A DNA stretch of 64,000 bases from Flavimaribacter sp039888615 (lineage in GTDB: Bacteria; Pseudomonadota; Alphaproteobacteria; Rhizobiales; Rhizobiaceae): the NCBI GenBank assembly GCA_039888615.1, contig JBDQQS010000014.1; one strand, written 5' to 3'. The notes under the pieces were generated by a model. The model did no database searches. It saw only the letters and a list, made by a program, of their open reading frames with translations, and was not told where the DNA came from. Below are positions 24,949-33,479 of the stretch, piece after piece. The position numbers and the translations under genes were made by a program. Each line of letters starts with the position of its first letter. Position 1 is the stretch's first letter.

Positions 24949-25518
24949 TCAACCGTTGTCAGCGGTGTCGACCCATCCAATATTGCCATCGGCCCTGCGA
25001 TAGACCACGCTGATGCCGTCATTGGCGGCATTGCGGAAAACCAGCACCGGGCTGTCCGTCATGTCGAGGGCCATAACGGCTCCGGCGACGGTCATGGTCT
25101 TCAGTACCTTTGAGGATTCAGCCACAATGGCGGGCGCATAGTCTTCAGGGACTTCGTTGTCGTCGTCAGGCACCGAATCCATGATCCGGTATGCGATTTC
25201 GAAACCGTTCTGCTGATTGCCGGCGTGATGGTCCTTCAGACGCCGCTTGTAGCGGCGCAGCCGCTTCTCGAGACGTTCGGCCGCCGCGTCAAAACTCGCC
25301 TGGGGTTCCAGCGCCTGACCCGTCGCCTGCAGGGACGTCCCGGTATCGAGATGGATGAGACAATCGGCCGAAAACCGCGATCCCGACTTTTCGATGGTCA
25401 CCTGGCTTGAGTAGCCGCCATCAAAATATTTCGAAACGGCGTCGCCGATACGATCTTCTATCCGGGTACGGAAGGCGTCACCGACTTCCATATGTTTGCC
25501 CGATACTCGAACTGTCAT
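24949..25518 (-). CDS. hpf: Ribosome hibernation-promoting factor (long form)
   Basis: Long HPF binds idle 30S subunits and dimerises 70S ribosomes into 100S particles. The 189-residue product has an N-terminal S30AE domain (MTVRVSGKHMEVGDAFRTRIEDRI to about residue 100) and a C-terminal dimerisation domain with SKVLKTMTVAGAVMALDMTDSPVLVFRNAANDGISVVYRR. I start at the ATG at 25518; a TTG three codons upstream is also in frame. A promoter with perfect TTGACA lies in the spacer behind rpoN, so hpf can be expressed without rpoN. Confidence 0.93.
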   Translation of the reverse strand: MTVRVSGKHMEVGDAFRTRIEDRIGDAVSKYFDGGYSSQVTIEKSGSRFSADCLIHLDTGTSLQATGQALEPQASFDAAAERLEKRLRRYKRRLKDHHAGNQQNGFEIAYRIMDSVPDDDNEVPEDYAPAIVAESSKVLKTMTVAGAVMALDMTDSPVLVFRNAANDGISVVYRRADGNIGWVDTADNG

Positions 25519-25675
25519 TCCTTGCAACCCTTCTTTGTTCAGGCGGTGTCAGCTTATAAGAGTCTGCGATGCCATCCAAGACGGTTGGCGATCAAATTCG
25601 ATCTTACAGGAATTGGCTGTGCAAAACGTCGACACCCTTACCGGCCGTTTTAACCCTCGACCGGACGACGCGGCG

Positions 25676-25704
25676 GATGTATTCCCTGCCGGATCAAATG
25701 TCAA
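25676..25704 (-). promoter_or_regulatory. Sigma70-type promoter for hpf-ptsN
   Basis: On the minus strand TTGACA (25704-25699), a 17-base spacer and TACATC (25681-25676) lie just after the rpoN stop. The -35 box is perfect, the -10 box partial. The resulting hpf leader is about 150 bases. Confidence 0.6.
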
Positions 25705-25728
25705 TGGCGCGGGCGGAAACGGCTGAGT

Positions 25729-27267
25729 TCACTGCGCCAGACGGGCGAGCGCGCGCTTTTCGCGGCGCCGCTGGACCGACGACGCGATGTTCATCGCCTC
25801 GCGATATTTGGCGACGGTCCTGCGCGCAATATCGATGCCGTCGCCTTTCAGTATTCGGACGATAACATCATCGGAGAGCACATGGCCGGCGTCCTCATTA
25901 TCAACCATGTGCCGGATGCGATGACGCACGGCTTCCGACGAATGACTGTCGCCGCCGCCCGATGCGGCGATTGACGCGGAGAAGAAGAACTTGAGTTCGA
26001 AGATCCCCCGCGGCGTCAGCATGTACTTGTTGGACGTGACCCGGGACACTGTCGATTCATGCATATCGATGGCGTCAGCCACGGACTTCAGGGTCAGCGG
26101 GCGCAAGGCCGTGACGCCATTGGTCAGGAAACCGGATTGCTGCCGAACGATCTCCGTCGAGACCTTCATGATTGTCCGGGCGCGCTGATCGAGACTGCGA
26201 GTCAGCCAGTTCGCGTTGCGCATGCACTCGTTCAGGAACTCCTGCTCCTCCCGCTTCAGGCCGTGCCGCGCCGAAACCGACGCGCAATAGTCCTGATCCA
26301 CCAGAACCCGGGGCAGCGTGTCCGGATTGAGCTCCACATTCCACAGAACGTCGCTGCGCGGCCGCACGATAACATCGGGCTGGATGGCCTGAATGACGGT
26401 CGTGTCGTAGCGGTGACCCGGTTTTGGATCGAGCCTGCGGATCTCGCCCAGCATGTCGATGAGGTCGGCCTCGTCGACGCCGCATAGCCGCCGGAGCGCG
26501 ACGAAATCACGTCGCGCGAGAAGTTCCAGGTTTCCGATCAGAGCCTGCATGGCGGGATCGAAGCGGTTCTTGCGCCTGAGCTGGATTGCCAGACATTCGC
26601 CAAGATCACGCGCAAAAACGCCGGCTGGATCGAATTCCTGCAAGGCGTGAAGCACCGTCTCGAGCCTGTCAGCGCCGACGTTGAGGCGCATCGCCGTTTC
26701 CTCAAGGTCGGTGCGCAGATAGCCGGACTCGTCGAGTTGGTCGGCAAGATCAGCAGCGATGGCCCGATCGATCGGGTCTGCGAACGCGAATACGATCTGC
26801 TCGCCGATGATCTGCCTCAGGCTGTCGGGCGTGACGGCGAAACCGTCGAGATCCTGGTATCCGTCGCCGGCGAGCGAAGACGAGCCGGGCATGGATTTCC
26901 ATTGGGACGCAAGTTCCGGAGCGTCCGGTCGGACCGCGCCGCTGTCTTCGGGAAACACATCTTCAGGCGAGGCGTCGAGCCTTTCCGAGATCGAGACGCT
27001 GTCATTGTCGAGATTGGCGTCAAACCAGTCTTCCCCGTCACCGGAATCCGAATCGCGGTCGCCCGGTCGATCGTCGTCCGCAGACGCCGCCACCGGCCCG
27101 TGCTCCGATGGCGCGTGCTCCAGAAGCGGGTTCTTTTCGATTTCCTGATCGACATACTGAACAAGCTCCGCATGGGTAAGCTGCAGCAGCCGGATTGACT
27201 GCATAAGCTGCGGAGTCATCACCAGCGACTGGTTCTGACGAAGCTGCAAAGTGGCCGAAAGAGCCAT
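25729..27267 (-). CDS. rpoN: RNA polymerase sigma-54 factor
   Basis: RpoN directs polymerase to -24/-12 promoters and needs ATP-driven activators. The 512-residue protein has the glutamine-rich activator region (LQLRQNQSLVMTPQLMQSIRLLQLTHAELV), an acidic linker, and the core-binding domain. A C-terminal helix-turn-helix (ESTVSRVTSNKYMLTPRGIFELK) is followed by the RpoN box ARRTVAKYRE near residue 487. All regions are intact. It lies between lptB and hpf, the conserved position. Region 27268-27640 upstream holds a possible -24/-12 promoter on the other strand. Confidence 0.97.
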   Translation of the reverse strand: MALSATLQLRQNQSLVMTPQLMQSIRLLQLTHAELVQYVDQEIEKNPLLEHAPSEHGPVAASADDDRPGDRDSDSGDGEDWFDANLDNDSVSISERLDASPEDVFPEDSGAVRPDAPELASQWKSMPGSSSLAGDGYQDLDGFAVTPDSLRQIIGEQIVFAFADPIDRAIAADLADQLDESGYLRTDLEETAMRLNVGADRLETVLHALQEFDPAGVFARDLGECLAIQLRRKNRFDPAMQALIGNLELLARRDFVALRRLCGVDEADLIDMLGEIRRLDPKPGHRYDTTVIQAIQPDVIVRPRSDVLWNVELNPDTLPRVLVDQDYCASVSARHGLKREEQEFLNECMRNANWLTRSLDQRARTIMKVSTEIVRQQSGFLTNGVTALRPLTLKSVADAIDMHESTVSRVTSNKYMLTPRGIFELKFFFSASIAASGGGDSHSSEAVRHRIRHMVDNEDAGHVLSDDVIVRILKGDGIDIARRTVAKYREAMNIASSVQRRREKRALARLAQ

Positions 27268-27476
27268 GGCTACACCAAATCCCCCTGCCCGGCCTCCGAC
27301 GCCGGATACTCACGCGCACGCCGCCATCCCCGCGCGCTTGACCGACATTGCATCCCGCCGCCCTCGATACAGGCGTTCGCCAATGCGACGCGCAGGTTTC
27401 CATTATTGTCTGGAGTGACTGCTCAACGCCCTGCGGGATAACTATTCGTCGAAAATATCGGCTCAATTATCAAAAC

Positions 27477-27492
27477 TGGCCCGAAAATTGCT
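27477..27492 (+). promoter_or_regulatory. Sigma54-type (-24/-12) promoter
   Basis: TGGCCCG-AAAA-TTGCT has the GG (27478-27479) and GC (27490-27491) separated by exactly 10 bases. It differs from the consensus TGGCACG-N4-TTGCW by one base. It points away from rpoN, towards a hairpin and T-tract some 60-95 bases further on. Confidence 0.55.
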
Positions 27493-27502
27493 TCTTTTCG
27501 CA

Positions 27503-27586
27503 TTCAGAGTCAAGCAGGAAGTGGAATTCCGGCTGGCGCAACGCCGGCGCGGGTCGGGTCAAGCAAGACCGTGAGCCCTGTTTTTA
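27503..27586 (+). ncRNA. Candidate sigma54-dependent small RNA next to rpoN
   Basis: A transcript of about 84 bases is predicted from the -24/-12 promoter to a terminator. It would contain a nested hairpin around GGCG-CAA-CGCC (about 27530-27547) and a terminator stem with GGTC-AAGCAA-GACC closed by GGG/CCC, followed by TGTTTTT. No open reading frame of note starts in it. It is a prediction only. Confidence 0.35.
27551..27585 (+). terminator. Plus-strand intrinsic terminator in the lptB-rpoN spacer
   Basis: GGG...GGTC-AAGCAA-GACC...CCC forms an interrupted stem directly followed by TGTTTTT. The T-tract lies only on the plus-strand side, so it does not serve lptB, which is transcribed the other way. 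Confidence 0.5.
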
Positions 27587-27640
27587 ATACAAATAGCCGA
27601 TATTGACCAGAAAAATATTGCGGCGCACCATTCGCTGGAA

Positions 27641-28462
27641 CTAGAGCGAAAAGCCCTCACCCAGGTACAGTCGCCGAACATCGGCGTCCGCGACAATTTC
27701 CTGCGGCAGGCCGTGCGTCAGCACCTTGCCCCCATGGATGATATAGGCGCGGTCGATCAGCTTGAGGGTCTCGCGCACATTGTGATCTGTGATCAGCACG
27801 CCGATTCCGCGACCGGTGAGATGGCGCACGAGGGCCTGGATGTCCGACACGGCGATCGGATCGACGCCTGCGAACGGCTCGTCGAGCAACATGAAAATCG
27901 GATCCGAAGCGAGCGACCGCGCAATTTCCAGACGCCGGCGTTCGCCACCCGACAACGAGATCGAGGGAGCGCTGCGCAGGTGATCGATACCAAACTCTTC
28001 GAGAAGATCATCAAGCTTGCGCTTGCGCGCCTGCTTGTCGGGTTCGACGATCTCGAGAACGGCGCGAATGTTTTCCTCCACGCTCAGTCCACGGAAAATC
28101 GAGGCTTCCTGCGGCAGGTAGCCCAGTCCCAGCCGGGCGCGGCGATACATGGGCATTGACGTCACGTCATAGCCGTCGATCCTGATTTCGCCCTCGTCGA
28201 CGGGCACCAGTCCGGTGATCATGTAGAAACAGGTGGTCTTGCCGGCGCCGTTGGGGCCGAGAAGCCCGACGGCCTCACCCCGCCTCAACCCAAGCGAAAC
28301 GCCATCGACGACGCGCCGTTTCTTGTACGCTTTGGAGAGGCCCCGGGCGACCAGGGTGCCCTCATATCGGCCGCTTCCGGATTTGGCGCTCGATCCGGCC
28401 GTTTCGCGGTTCTCGCTTTCAGGGCCGGCTGCGGCGGCGTCGTCAGTGGTTACAAATGCCAA
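27641..28462 (-). CDS. lptB: LPS export ABC transporter ATPase LptB
   Basis: LptB powers extraction of lipopolysaccharide from the inner membrane by LptFGC. The 273-residue protein has Walker A GPNGAGKTT (69-77), the signature LSGGE (170-174), Walker B MLLDEP (191-196) and the family-specific YLPQEASIFRGLSVEENI. The first 35 residues are a low-complexity extension (alanine, serine, glycine rich) not needed for the fold. It follows lptC and lptA on the same strand; rpoN lies downstream. Confidence 0.96.
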   Translation of the reverse strand: MAFVTTDDAAAAGPESENRETAGSSAKSGSGRYEGTLVARGLSKAYKKRRVVDGVSLGLRRGEAVGLLGPNGAGKTTCFYMITGLVPVDEGEIRIDGYDVTSMPMYRRARLGLGYLPQEASIFRGLSVEENIRAVLEIVEPDKQARKRKLDDLLEEFGIDHLRSAPSISLSGGERRRLEIARSLASDPIFMLLDEPFAGVDPIAVSDIQALVRHLTGRGIGVLITDHNVRETLKLIDRAYIIHGGKVLTHGLPQEIVADADVRRLYLGEGFSL

Positions 28463-28495
28463 TATATAAGCCTCGTCCGTCCACAGGGACGAAAA

Positions 28496-29176
28496 TCAGT
28501 TCGTTTTGCGCCGCCGCTCGCCGCCCTCGGGCCGGCTGCTGTCTTTCGTCTTGGGGTCAAGCTGCATCTTCACGCGGCCATTGCTCCCGCCGCAACCGTC
28601 CAGCTTGGCCTCGCCGCTTTGCATGAAAACGGTCAGCTTGCAGCCAACAAGGACGTTGTTGCCTTCGGTGAGGACAACCCTTTCGCCGGTCAACTCCAGC
28701 ACCTCGGTCTTCATGTTGAAGATACCCCGGTCAGCCGTCGCCGTCTGCTCGCCGGACTGGATATAGACCGTGTCAGCAACGTCGATGCGTTCAATGTTGG
28801 AGCCGATCCCGGAAGTCGGGTTCGCCGGAGCCTGTCCGCCGCCCTCAGCCGACTGCTGGTTTTGAGCGCCATCGCCGGAACGCTGGTCTTTTGCCGGCTC
28901 TTCCTTCTCGTAGTAAACGGTCATGACGCCAGACTGCATCAGGGTTTCGCCCTGGACGACCTTGACGTTGCCGGTAAAGATCGCCGTACCGTCCTGGTCC
29001 TTGACCTGAAGCTGATCGCTTTCGATCTGGATCGGCTTGTCGCCCGATATCGCGAGACCGTCCATCCGGCTCGACGTCGCCTGCTGCGCGGCTGCGGAAC
29101 CAAGAAATCCACCAACCAGCGCCGCCGCCAGCAACCCGCTCGCAGCCGTCAGGAAGTTGCGTGTCATTGAAGTCAT
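28496..29176 (-). CDS. lptA: LPS transport periplasmic protein LptA
   Basis: LptA forms the periplasmic bridge that carries LPS from LptC to the outer membrane. The 226-residue protein begins with a signal peptide (MTSMTRNFLTAASGLLAAALVGGFLGSAAAQQ). It continues with the OstA/LptA repeats: IQIESDQLQVKDQDGTAIFTGNVKVVQGETLMQSGVMTVYY and EVLELTGERVVLTEGNNVLVGCKLTVFM. A proline/glutamine-rich insert separates the two halves. It starts 20 bases after lptC. Confidence 0.93.
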   Translation of the reverse strand: MTSMTRNFLTAASGLLAAALVGGFLGSAAAQQATSSRMDGLAISGDKPIQIESDQLQVKDQDGTAIFTGNVKVVQGETLMQSGVMTVYYEKEEPAKDQRSGDGAQNQQSAEGGGQAPANPTSGIGSNIERIDVADTVYIQSGEQTATADRGIFNMKTEVLELTGERVVLTEGNNVLVGCKLTVFMQSGEAKLDGCGGSNGRVKMQLDPKTKDSSRPEGGERRRKTN

Positions 29177-29196
29177 GTTTGTTCCCGTTCCACTCG

Positions 29197-29880
29197 CTAG
29201 CCACCTGACCTGCCGGTCTTGCGGTTCTTCTTTTCCTGCGGCTTGATGGTCATGTCGACATTGTCTTTGAACGTGATCAGCGAGCCATTCTCCGAAATGA
29301 CAAGTTTTTCCGCAGATATCAATGCCTGATCCGTGTCAATTCGGACACGCCCCTCGGATTTCAACTCGCTCGTTTCGATATTGATGTCGGCCTGGCGCAA
29401 ATTGGCCCTCATGCCGGAGCGGGTGACAACCGTGAATGGCTGATCGAGCGTCAGAATATTCTCGACCCGGTTGTATATCCCGCTGACCGCCTCCAGCGTC
29501 GCGCTGTCGTCTTTTCCGAACTCGATCTCGGCCGAAATATCCTCAAGCCGGACCACGTCCTGCGCCGACAGGTCCTGTACGGCGCGAGACGCCACAACCG
29601 AGTACATTTTATCGCCGCCCGCGCGTCCCGTCATATGAGGATTGGCCATCACCAGTTTGCCACCCGAAATGGAGGCGCCGGCAAAACCGACATCCGGCGG
29701 CAGAGCCCGCGCCAGCATCGTGACTCCAATGAATATCGAGATCGCCAACAGCGCGGCGATCGGGAACGCGATCTTCAGGAAACGAACCAGTCGGGAATGC
29801 TTCCTGGCTTTCGCATAGCCCTTGGGCAGGCCGCCTTTCGGTAATTTTTCCGTGGCGGGATATGGAGAGACGTGTGCCAT
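29197..29880 (-). CDS. lptC: LPS export ABC transporter periplasmic protein LptC
   Basis: LptC is anchored in the inner membrane and passes LPS from LptBFG to LptA. The 227-residue product has a cytosolic basic N-terminus, one transmembrane helix (about residues 33-55, FLKIAFPIAALLAISIFIGV) and a beta-jellyroll periplasmic domain. Recognisable parts are SGIYNRVENILTLDQPFTVVT and LKSEGRVRIDTDQALISAEKL. The start at 29880 follows homologues; an in-frame alternative start reaches 29961. It is the first gene of lptC-lptA-lptB and divergent from sppA. Confidence 0.9.
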   Translation of the reverse strand: MAHVSPYPATEKLPKGGLPKGYAKARKHSRLVRFLKIAFPIAALLAISIFIGVTMLARALPPDVGFAGASISGGKLVMANPHMTGRAGGDKMYSVVASRAVQDLSAQDVVRLEDISAEIEFGKDDSATLEAVSGIYNRVENILTLDQPFTVVTRSGMRANLRQADINIETSELKSEGRVRIDTDQALISAEKLVISENGSLITFKDNVDMTIKPQEKKNRKTGRSGG

Positions 29881-30123
29881 GGTTGACGTTTCAGGATCTT
29901 CCGAAAATGCTGCAGTGCGAATTGACGAACCGCTCCTGCGATTGACGCTTTCTGACAGCAATTAACATATCGTGGCCGCTGCTTACAGAAGCAAAGTGGC
30001 GAATCTGTGCATTTGCGCGACGTATTCGAAAACGACCCGGCTGACCCGCAGTTGCGCGACGCACAAGAACGGAGTAACCAGTCAGCACGCTTCGACACAT
30101 CTTGAAACGCACAGGACACGGCC

Positions 30124-31092
30124 ATGGATCACAGCGGCATCACGGATCGTCGCCGACTAAGGAGGAAGCTGACTTTTTGGCGGATCGCGACTCTTGTCGC
30201 GATACTCGCGGTGGTCGCCGGTCTTTTCTTCGGATTGGGCGAAGGCGAGACCATTGGCGGCAAGGCGTCTCCGCATATTGCGCGCGTAACAATTTCCGGC
30301 GTCATCACCGACAATCAGGAATTGCAAAAACGCCTCGATACGATCGCCAAGAACGACAATGTCCAGGCGGTGATACTGCGGCTCAATTCGCCCGGCGGGA
30401 CCTCCTATGGCGGAGAGGTTTTGTACAAGTCCGTGCTCAAACTCGGAGAAACCAAGCCGGTCGTCGCCGACGTCCGCACGCTGGCGGCGTCCGCGGCCTA
30501 CATGATCGCCTGCGGCACGGACTACATCGTCGCCGGCGACACGTCCATTGTCGGATCGATTGGCGTCATCTTCCAGTACGCACAGGTCCAGGAGCTGCTC
30601 GACAAGATCGGCGTCAAGATCGAGGAAATCAAATCGGCGCCGCTGAAGGCCGAACCTTCGCCCTTCCACGAAGCAAGCGCCGAAGCCAAGCAGATGATCG
30701 ATTCCATGATCACCGATTCCTACGACTGGTTCGTGACCCTGGTGTCCGAACGGCGCAAGCTGCCGATGTCCGAGACACGCAAGCTTGCCGACGGCAGCAT
30801 CTTCACGGGTCGGCAGGCGGCGGACAACGGCCTCATCGACGTTGTCGGCGGCGAGGAGGACATCCGCAAATATCTGGCGGAACAGGATATCGACGACACG
30901 CTCGACATCATCGACTGGGAGCCCCGCAAGTCGCGAACGGAGCTGATACTGGGCGACGCCATGGCCAAAGTACTCAATGCCTTCGGGCAGAACAGCTTTC
31001 CTTTCTCGGAGGAGCTGAAGGCGCTCGCCGACCGCAAGTTGTTCCTTGACGGCCTCGTGTCCGTTTGGCACTTTGGCGAGGCAGACAACTAG
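30124..31092 (+). CDS. sppA: Signal peptide peptidase SppA (short form)
   Basis: SppA degrades cleaved signal peptides in the inner membrane. The 322-residue protein has a basic N-terminus and one membrane helix (about 19-38) followed by a single S49 peptidase domain. The catalytic serine is S123 in TLAASAAYMIACG and the lysine is K175 in SAPLKAEPSPF. It is the half-length, single-domain form found in most bacteria other than E. coli. ihfB begins 19 bases downstream. Confidence 0.93.
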   Translation: MDHSGITDRRRLRRKLTFWRIATLVAILAVVAGLFFGLGEGETIGGKASPHIARVTISGVITDNQELQKRLDTIAKNDNVQAVILRLNSPGGTSYGGEVLYKSVLKLGETKPVVADVRTLAASAAYMIACGTDYIVAGDTSIVGSIGVIFQYAQVQELLDKIGVKIEEIKSAPLKAEPSPFHEASAEAKQMIDSMITDSYDWFVTLVSERRKLPMSETRKLADGSIFTGRQAADNGLIDVVGGEEDIRKYLAEQDIDDTLDIIDWEPRKSRTELILGDAMAKVLNAFGQNSFPFSEELKALADRKLFLDGLVSVWHFGEADN

Positions 31093-31111
31093 CGCGGACG
31101 GGGGAAAAGCC

Positions 31112-31402
31112 GTGATCAAATCGGAACTTGTGCAAATTATTGCATCTCAGAACCCGCACCTCTACCACCGGGACGTGGAAAATATCGTCAACGCCGTGCT
31201 CGACGAGATCACCGACGCGCTCGCCGAGGGCAATCGCGTCGAATTGCGCGGCTTCGGCGCGTTTTCCGTCAAAAACAGACCTTCGCGTTCCGGACGCAAT
31301 CCGCGGACGGGCGAAACCGTGCATGTTGAAGAGAAATGGGTGCCGTTCTTCAAGACCGGCAAGGAATTGCGGGAACGTCTCAATCCACAGGATGCGGGCT
31401 GA
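31112..31402 (+). CDS. ihfB: Integration host factor beta subunit
   Basis: IHF is a DNA-bending heterodimer, important among other things for sigma54-dependent promoters. The 96-residue protein has the full HU/IHF fold: IKSELVQIIASQNPHLYHRDVENIVNAVLDEI, RVELRGFGAFSVKNRPSRSGRNPRTGE and the C-terminal PFFKTGKELRERL. The start is a GTG at 31112 with GGGGGAAAAG upstream; the open frame continues to 31046 inside sppA but has no support. The sppA-ihfB-lapA order is common in alphaproteobacteria. Confidence 0.95.
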   Translation: MIKSELVQIIASQNPHLYHRDVENIVNAVLDEITDALAEGNRVELRGFGAFSVKNRPSRSGRNPRTGETVHVEEKWVPFFKTGKELRERLNPQDAG

Positions 31403-31553
31403 CCGGGTTCAGCCGGTCGACGGCATGAGGCGGCGCAATGGATTGTCCTGCGGACAAGTTGATGCATTTGTTCTATACAAACAGAAAACGGGCGCGGCGA
31501 CAGAGCTGATAGCGACTCCGTCCCGGGCCGCAGCAATTTGAGCGAATGACGCG

Positions 31554-31892
31554 ATGACACGCAAGCTGATCAACATACTCATACTCCTTCCCATCGGCAT
31601 CGTGCTGATTGTGCTCTCGGTCGCCAATCGCAATGAAGTGACGCTGGCGCTCAATCCTTTCCGCCCCTCGGACACGTTGCTGTCCGTATCGGCGCCGCTT
31701 TTCGTGTTCCTGTTCGGAGCGCTGATTCTCGGGATGATCATCGGCTCTCTGGCGACCTGGTTCAAGCAGGGCAAGCACCGCAAGAAGGCCCGCCGGGAAG
31801 CTAAAGAAGCCGTCAAATGGCATACAGAGGCGGACAGGCAGCGCGAGCGCGCCGAAACCGTCGCCGGCCAACGGTCACTCCCGACCGCCTGA
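31554..31892 (+). CDS. LapA-domain membrane protein (DUF1049)
   Basis: This is a 112-residue inner-membrane protein with two transmembrane helices (about residues 5-22 and 43-65). They are separated by NRNEVTLALNPFRPSDTLLSVSAP, the LapA-domain pattern. A basic cytosolic tail rich in K, R and E follows. LapA-type proteins help regulate LPS assembly in enterobacteria. The role here is inferred only from the domain and from the position after ihfB. Confidence 0.82.
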   Translation: MTRKLINILILLPIGIVLIVLSVANRNEVTLALNPFRPSDTLLSVSAPLFVFLFGALILGMIIGSLATWFKQGKHRKKARREAKEAVKWHTEADRQRERAETVAGQRSLPTA

Positions 31893-31937
31893 CAGCGGCC
31901 TTCGACTTCGTCCATTTCCTTCCAAGGCGACAGCACC

Positions 31938-32903
31938 ATGCAACTGATATCCGCCGAGGCGGTCGACAAGATCCTTGATCATCACAGCCTTGCCGACGCA
32001 CTGGCCGATGCTTTCCGGGGCGGCGTCGCGGCGCCCGTGCGGCACCACCACACGATCGAACGCGCAAGCGGATCCGACAGCACGCTGCTTCTGATGCCGG
32101 CCTGGAGCGATTTCTCGCAGCCGGTTTCCGGCAACGGGTATATGGGGGTGAAGATCGCGACAGTCAGCCCCGACAATAATGACATAGGCAAGCCGGCTGT
32201 CATGGCGGTCTACCTGCTGTCGGATGGAACGACAGGCGAACCGCTCGCGCTGATAGACGGCCAGTCGCTGACCCTGTGGCGCACTGCGACAGCGTCGGCG
32301 CTTGCAGGACGCTATCTGGCGCGCAAGGGCTCAAGCCGGATGGCGATGATCGGCGCCGGCAAGCTCTCGGGCCATCTGATCCGCGCGCATGCGGCGATGC
32401 ATCCGCTGGAACACGTCACGATCTGGAACCGCAGCAAAGCCAACGCGATCAAGCTCGCGGAAGAGCTGGCGGCCGAAGCTTTTGCGGTGGACGTAACGGA
32501 AGATCGCGAGGCAGCGATTGCAGACGCGGACATCATCAGCGCCGCCACGATATCCGCGACGCCGCTGATCGAGGGCGCGTGGCTGAAACCCGGCGCCCAT
32601 GTTGATCTCGTCGGCGCCTTCACGCCGGACTTGCGCGAAAGCGACGACGAAGCCGTGCGCAGGGCGACGCTGTTCGTCGACACGTTCGACGGCGCGTTGA
32701 AGGAAGCGGGCGATCTCGTACAGCCGATCAAGGCGGGGGTGATCAGCCGGTCCGACGTCGCGGCCGAACTGGCGATGCTGTGTCGCGGCGACCATCCGGG
32801 CCGTCAGGACGACACGGAGATTACGCTGTTCAAATCCACCGGCGCTTCACTGGAGGATTTCGCCGCCGGTTGCCTGGTATGGGAAAAATTCCTGGAAGCC
32901 TGA
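31938..32903 (+). CDS. Ornithine cyclodeaminase/mu-crystallin family protein
   Basis: This 321-residue NAD(P)-binding protein belongs to the OCD/mu-crystallin family. It has the substrate side VKIATVSPDNNDIGKPAVMAVYLLSDGTTGEPLALIDG and the Rossmann region SSRMAMIGAGKLSGHLIRAH, which has GxGxxS in place of the usual GxGxxA. LKPGAHVDLVGAFTPDLRE follows. Family members include ornithine cyclodeaminase, alanine dehydrogenase and imine reductases, so the reaction is not certain. It stands alone between lapA and the converging CoxG-like gene. Confidence 0.85.
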   Translation: MQLISAEAVDKILDHHSLADALADAFRGGVAAPVRHHHTIERASGSDSTLLLMPAWSDFSQPVSGNGYMGVKIATVSPDNNDIGKPAVMAVYLLSDGTTGEPLALIDGQSLTLWRTATASALAGRYLARKGSSRMAMIGAGKLSGHLIRAHAAMHPLEHVTIWNRSKANAIKLAEELAAEAFAVDVTEDREAAIADADIISAATISATPLIEGAWLKPGAHVDLVGAFTPDLRESDDEAVRRATLFVDTFDGALKEAGDLVQPIKAGVISRSDVAAELAMLCRGDHPGRQDDTEITLFKSTGASLEDFAAGCLVWEKFLEA

Positions 32904-32909
32904 CGGCGT

Positions 32910-33356
32910 TCAGGCGCCGCCTTCGACGATGGTCTTGAACTTCTCGAAAAACTGGCCGGCGAGTTTTTTCGACGTGGAGTCGATCAATCGCGAGCCGAGC
33001 TGGGCGATCTTGCCGCCGACCTGGGCCTTCACCTCATAGGACAAAACAGTTTCGTCGCCCTTTTCCGCGAGACTGACATCCGCTCCGCCCTTGGCGAAGC
33101 CGGCGACGCCGCCCTTTCCCTCACCGGAAATCGTGTAGCTTTCCGGCGCATTGATATTCTCGAGCGTCACGGCGCCATTGAATTTGGCAGAAACCGGACC
33201 GATTTTCAGCTTCACGGTGGCCGCCATCTCGTTGTCGCCGGTCTGTTCCAGGGATTCGCAGCCCGGAATGCACTGCTTGAGAACGTCCGGATTGTTCAGC
33301 GCTTCCCACACGACCTGGCGTGACGCCGCTATGCGTTCCTCGCCCTTCATTTCCAT
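32910..33356 (-). CDS. CoxG-like SRPBCC protein
   Basis: This 148-residue protein of the CoxG/CO-dehydrogenase subunit G family (SRPBCC fold) starts with MEMKGEERIAASRQVVWEALNNPDVLKQCIPGCESLEQ and ends LIDSTSKKLAGQFFEKF. The family binds hydrophobic ligands or helps mature molybdenum hydroxylases. No coxL/M/S genes are present in this window, so it is probably a stand-alone copy. It converges on the OCD-like gene with a 6-base gap. Confidence 0.87.
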   Translation of the reverse strand: MEMKGEERIAASRQVVWEALNNPDVLKQCIPGCESLEQTGDNEMAATVKLKIGPVSAKFNGAVTLENINAPESYTISGEGKGGVAGFAKGGADVSLAEKGDETVLSYEVKAQVGGKIAQLGSRLIDSTSKKLAGQFFEKFKTIVEGGA

Positions 33357-33479
33357 GAGATGTCCTCCCGTTGGATGTTACTGTACAGGCGCCGGCGGAA
33401 AGGATCCGGCAAATCACCGGGACTATGCTTGCATATTTGCGCTTTGCCAAGACTCCAGCACAATGTTAGAGCCGTGATC

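Larger units (their letters stand above)
27268..27640. other. lptB-rpoN intergenic region (373 bases)
   Basis: No protein gene is supported here. It should contain the rpoN promoter on the minus strand, which I could not pinpoint. On the plus strand it holds a -24/-12 type promoter, two hairpins and a T-tract, listed separately as a possible small RNA. Confidence 0.6.

Noticed and set aside
27348..27587. A 79-codon plus-strand open frame in the lptB-rpoN spacer
   Set aside because: No ribosome binding site or family resemblance; the -24/-12 promoter and terminator lie inside it, so an RNA is the better reading.
33360..33479. Extending the RlmI-like methyltransferase start to 33360
   Set aside because: The extra 40 residues lie in the promoter region divergent from the CoxG-like gene and have no similarity to homologues.
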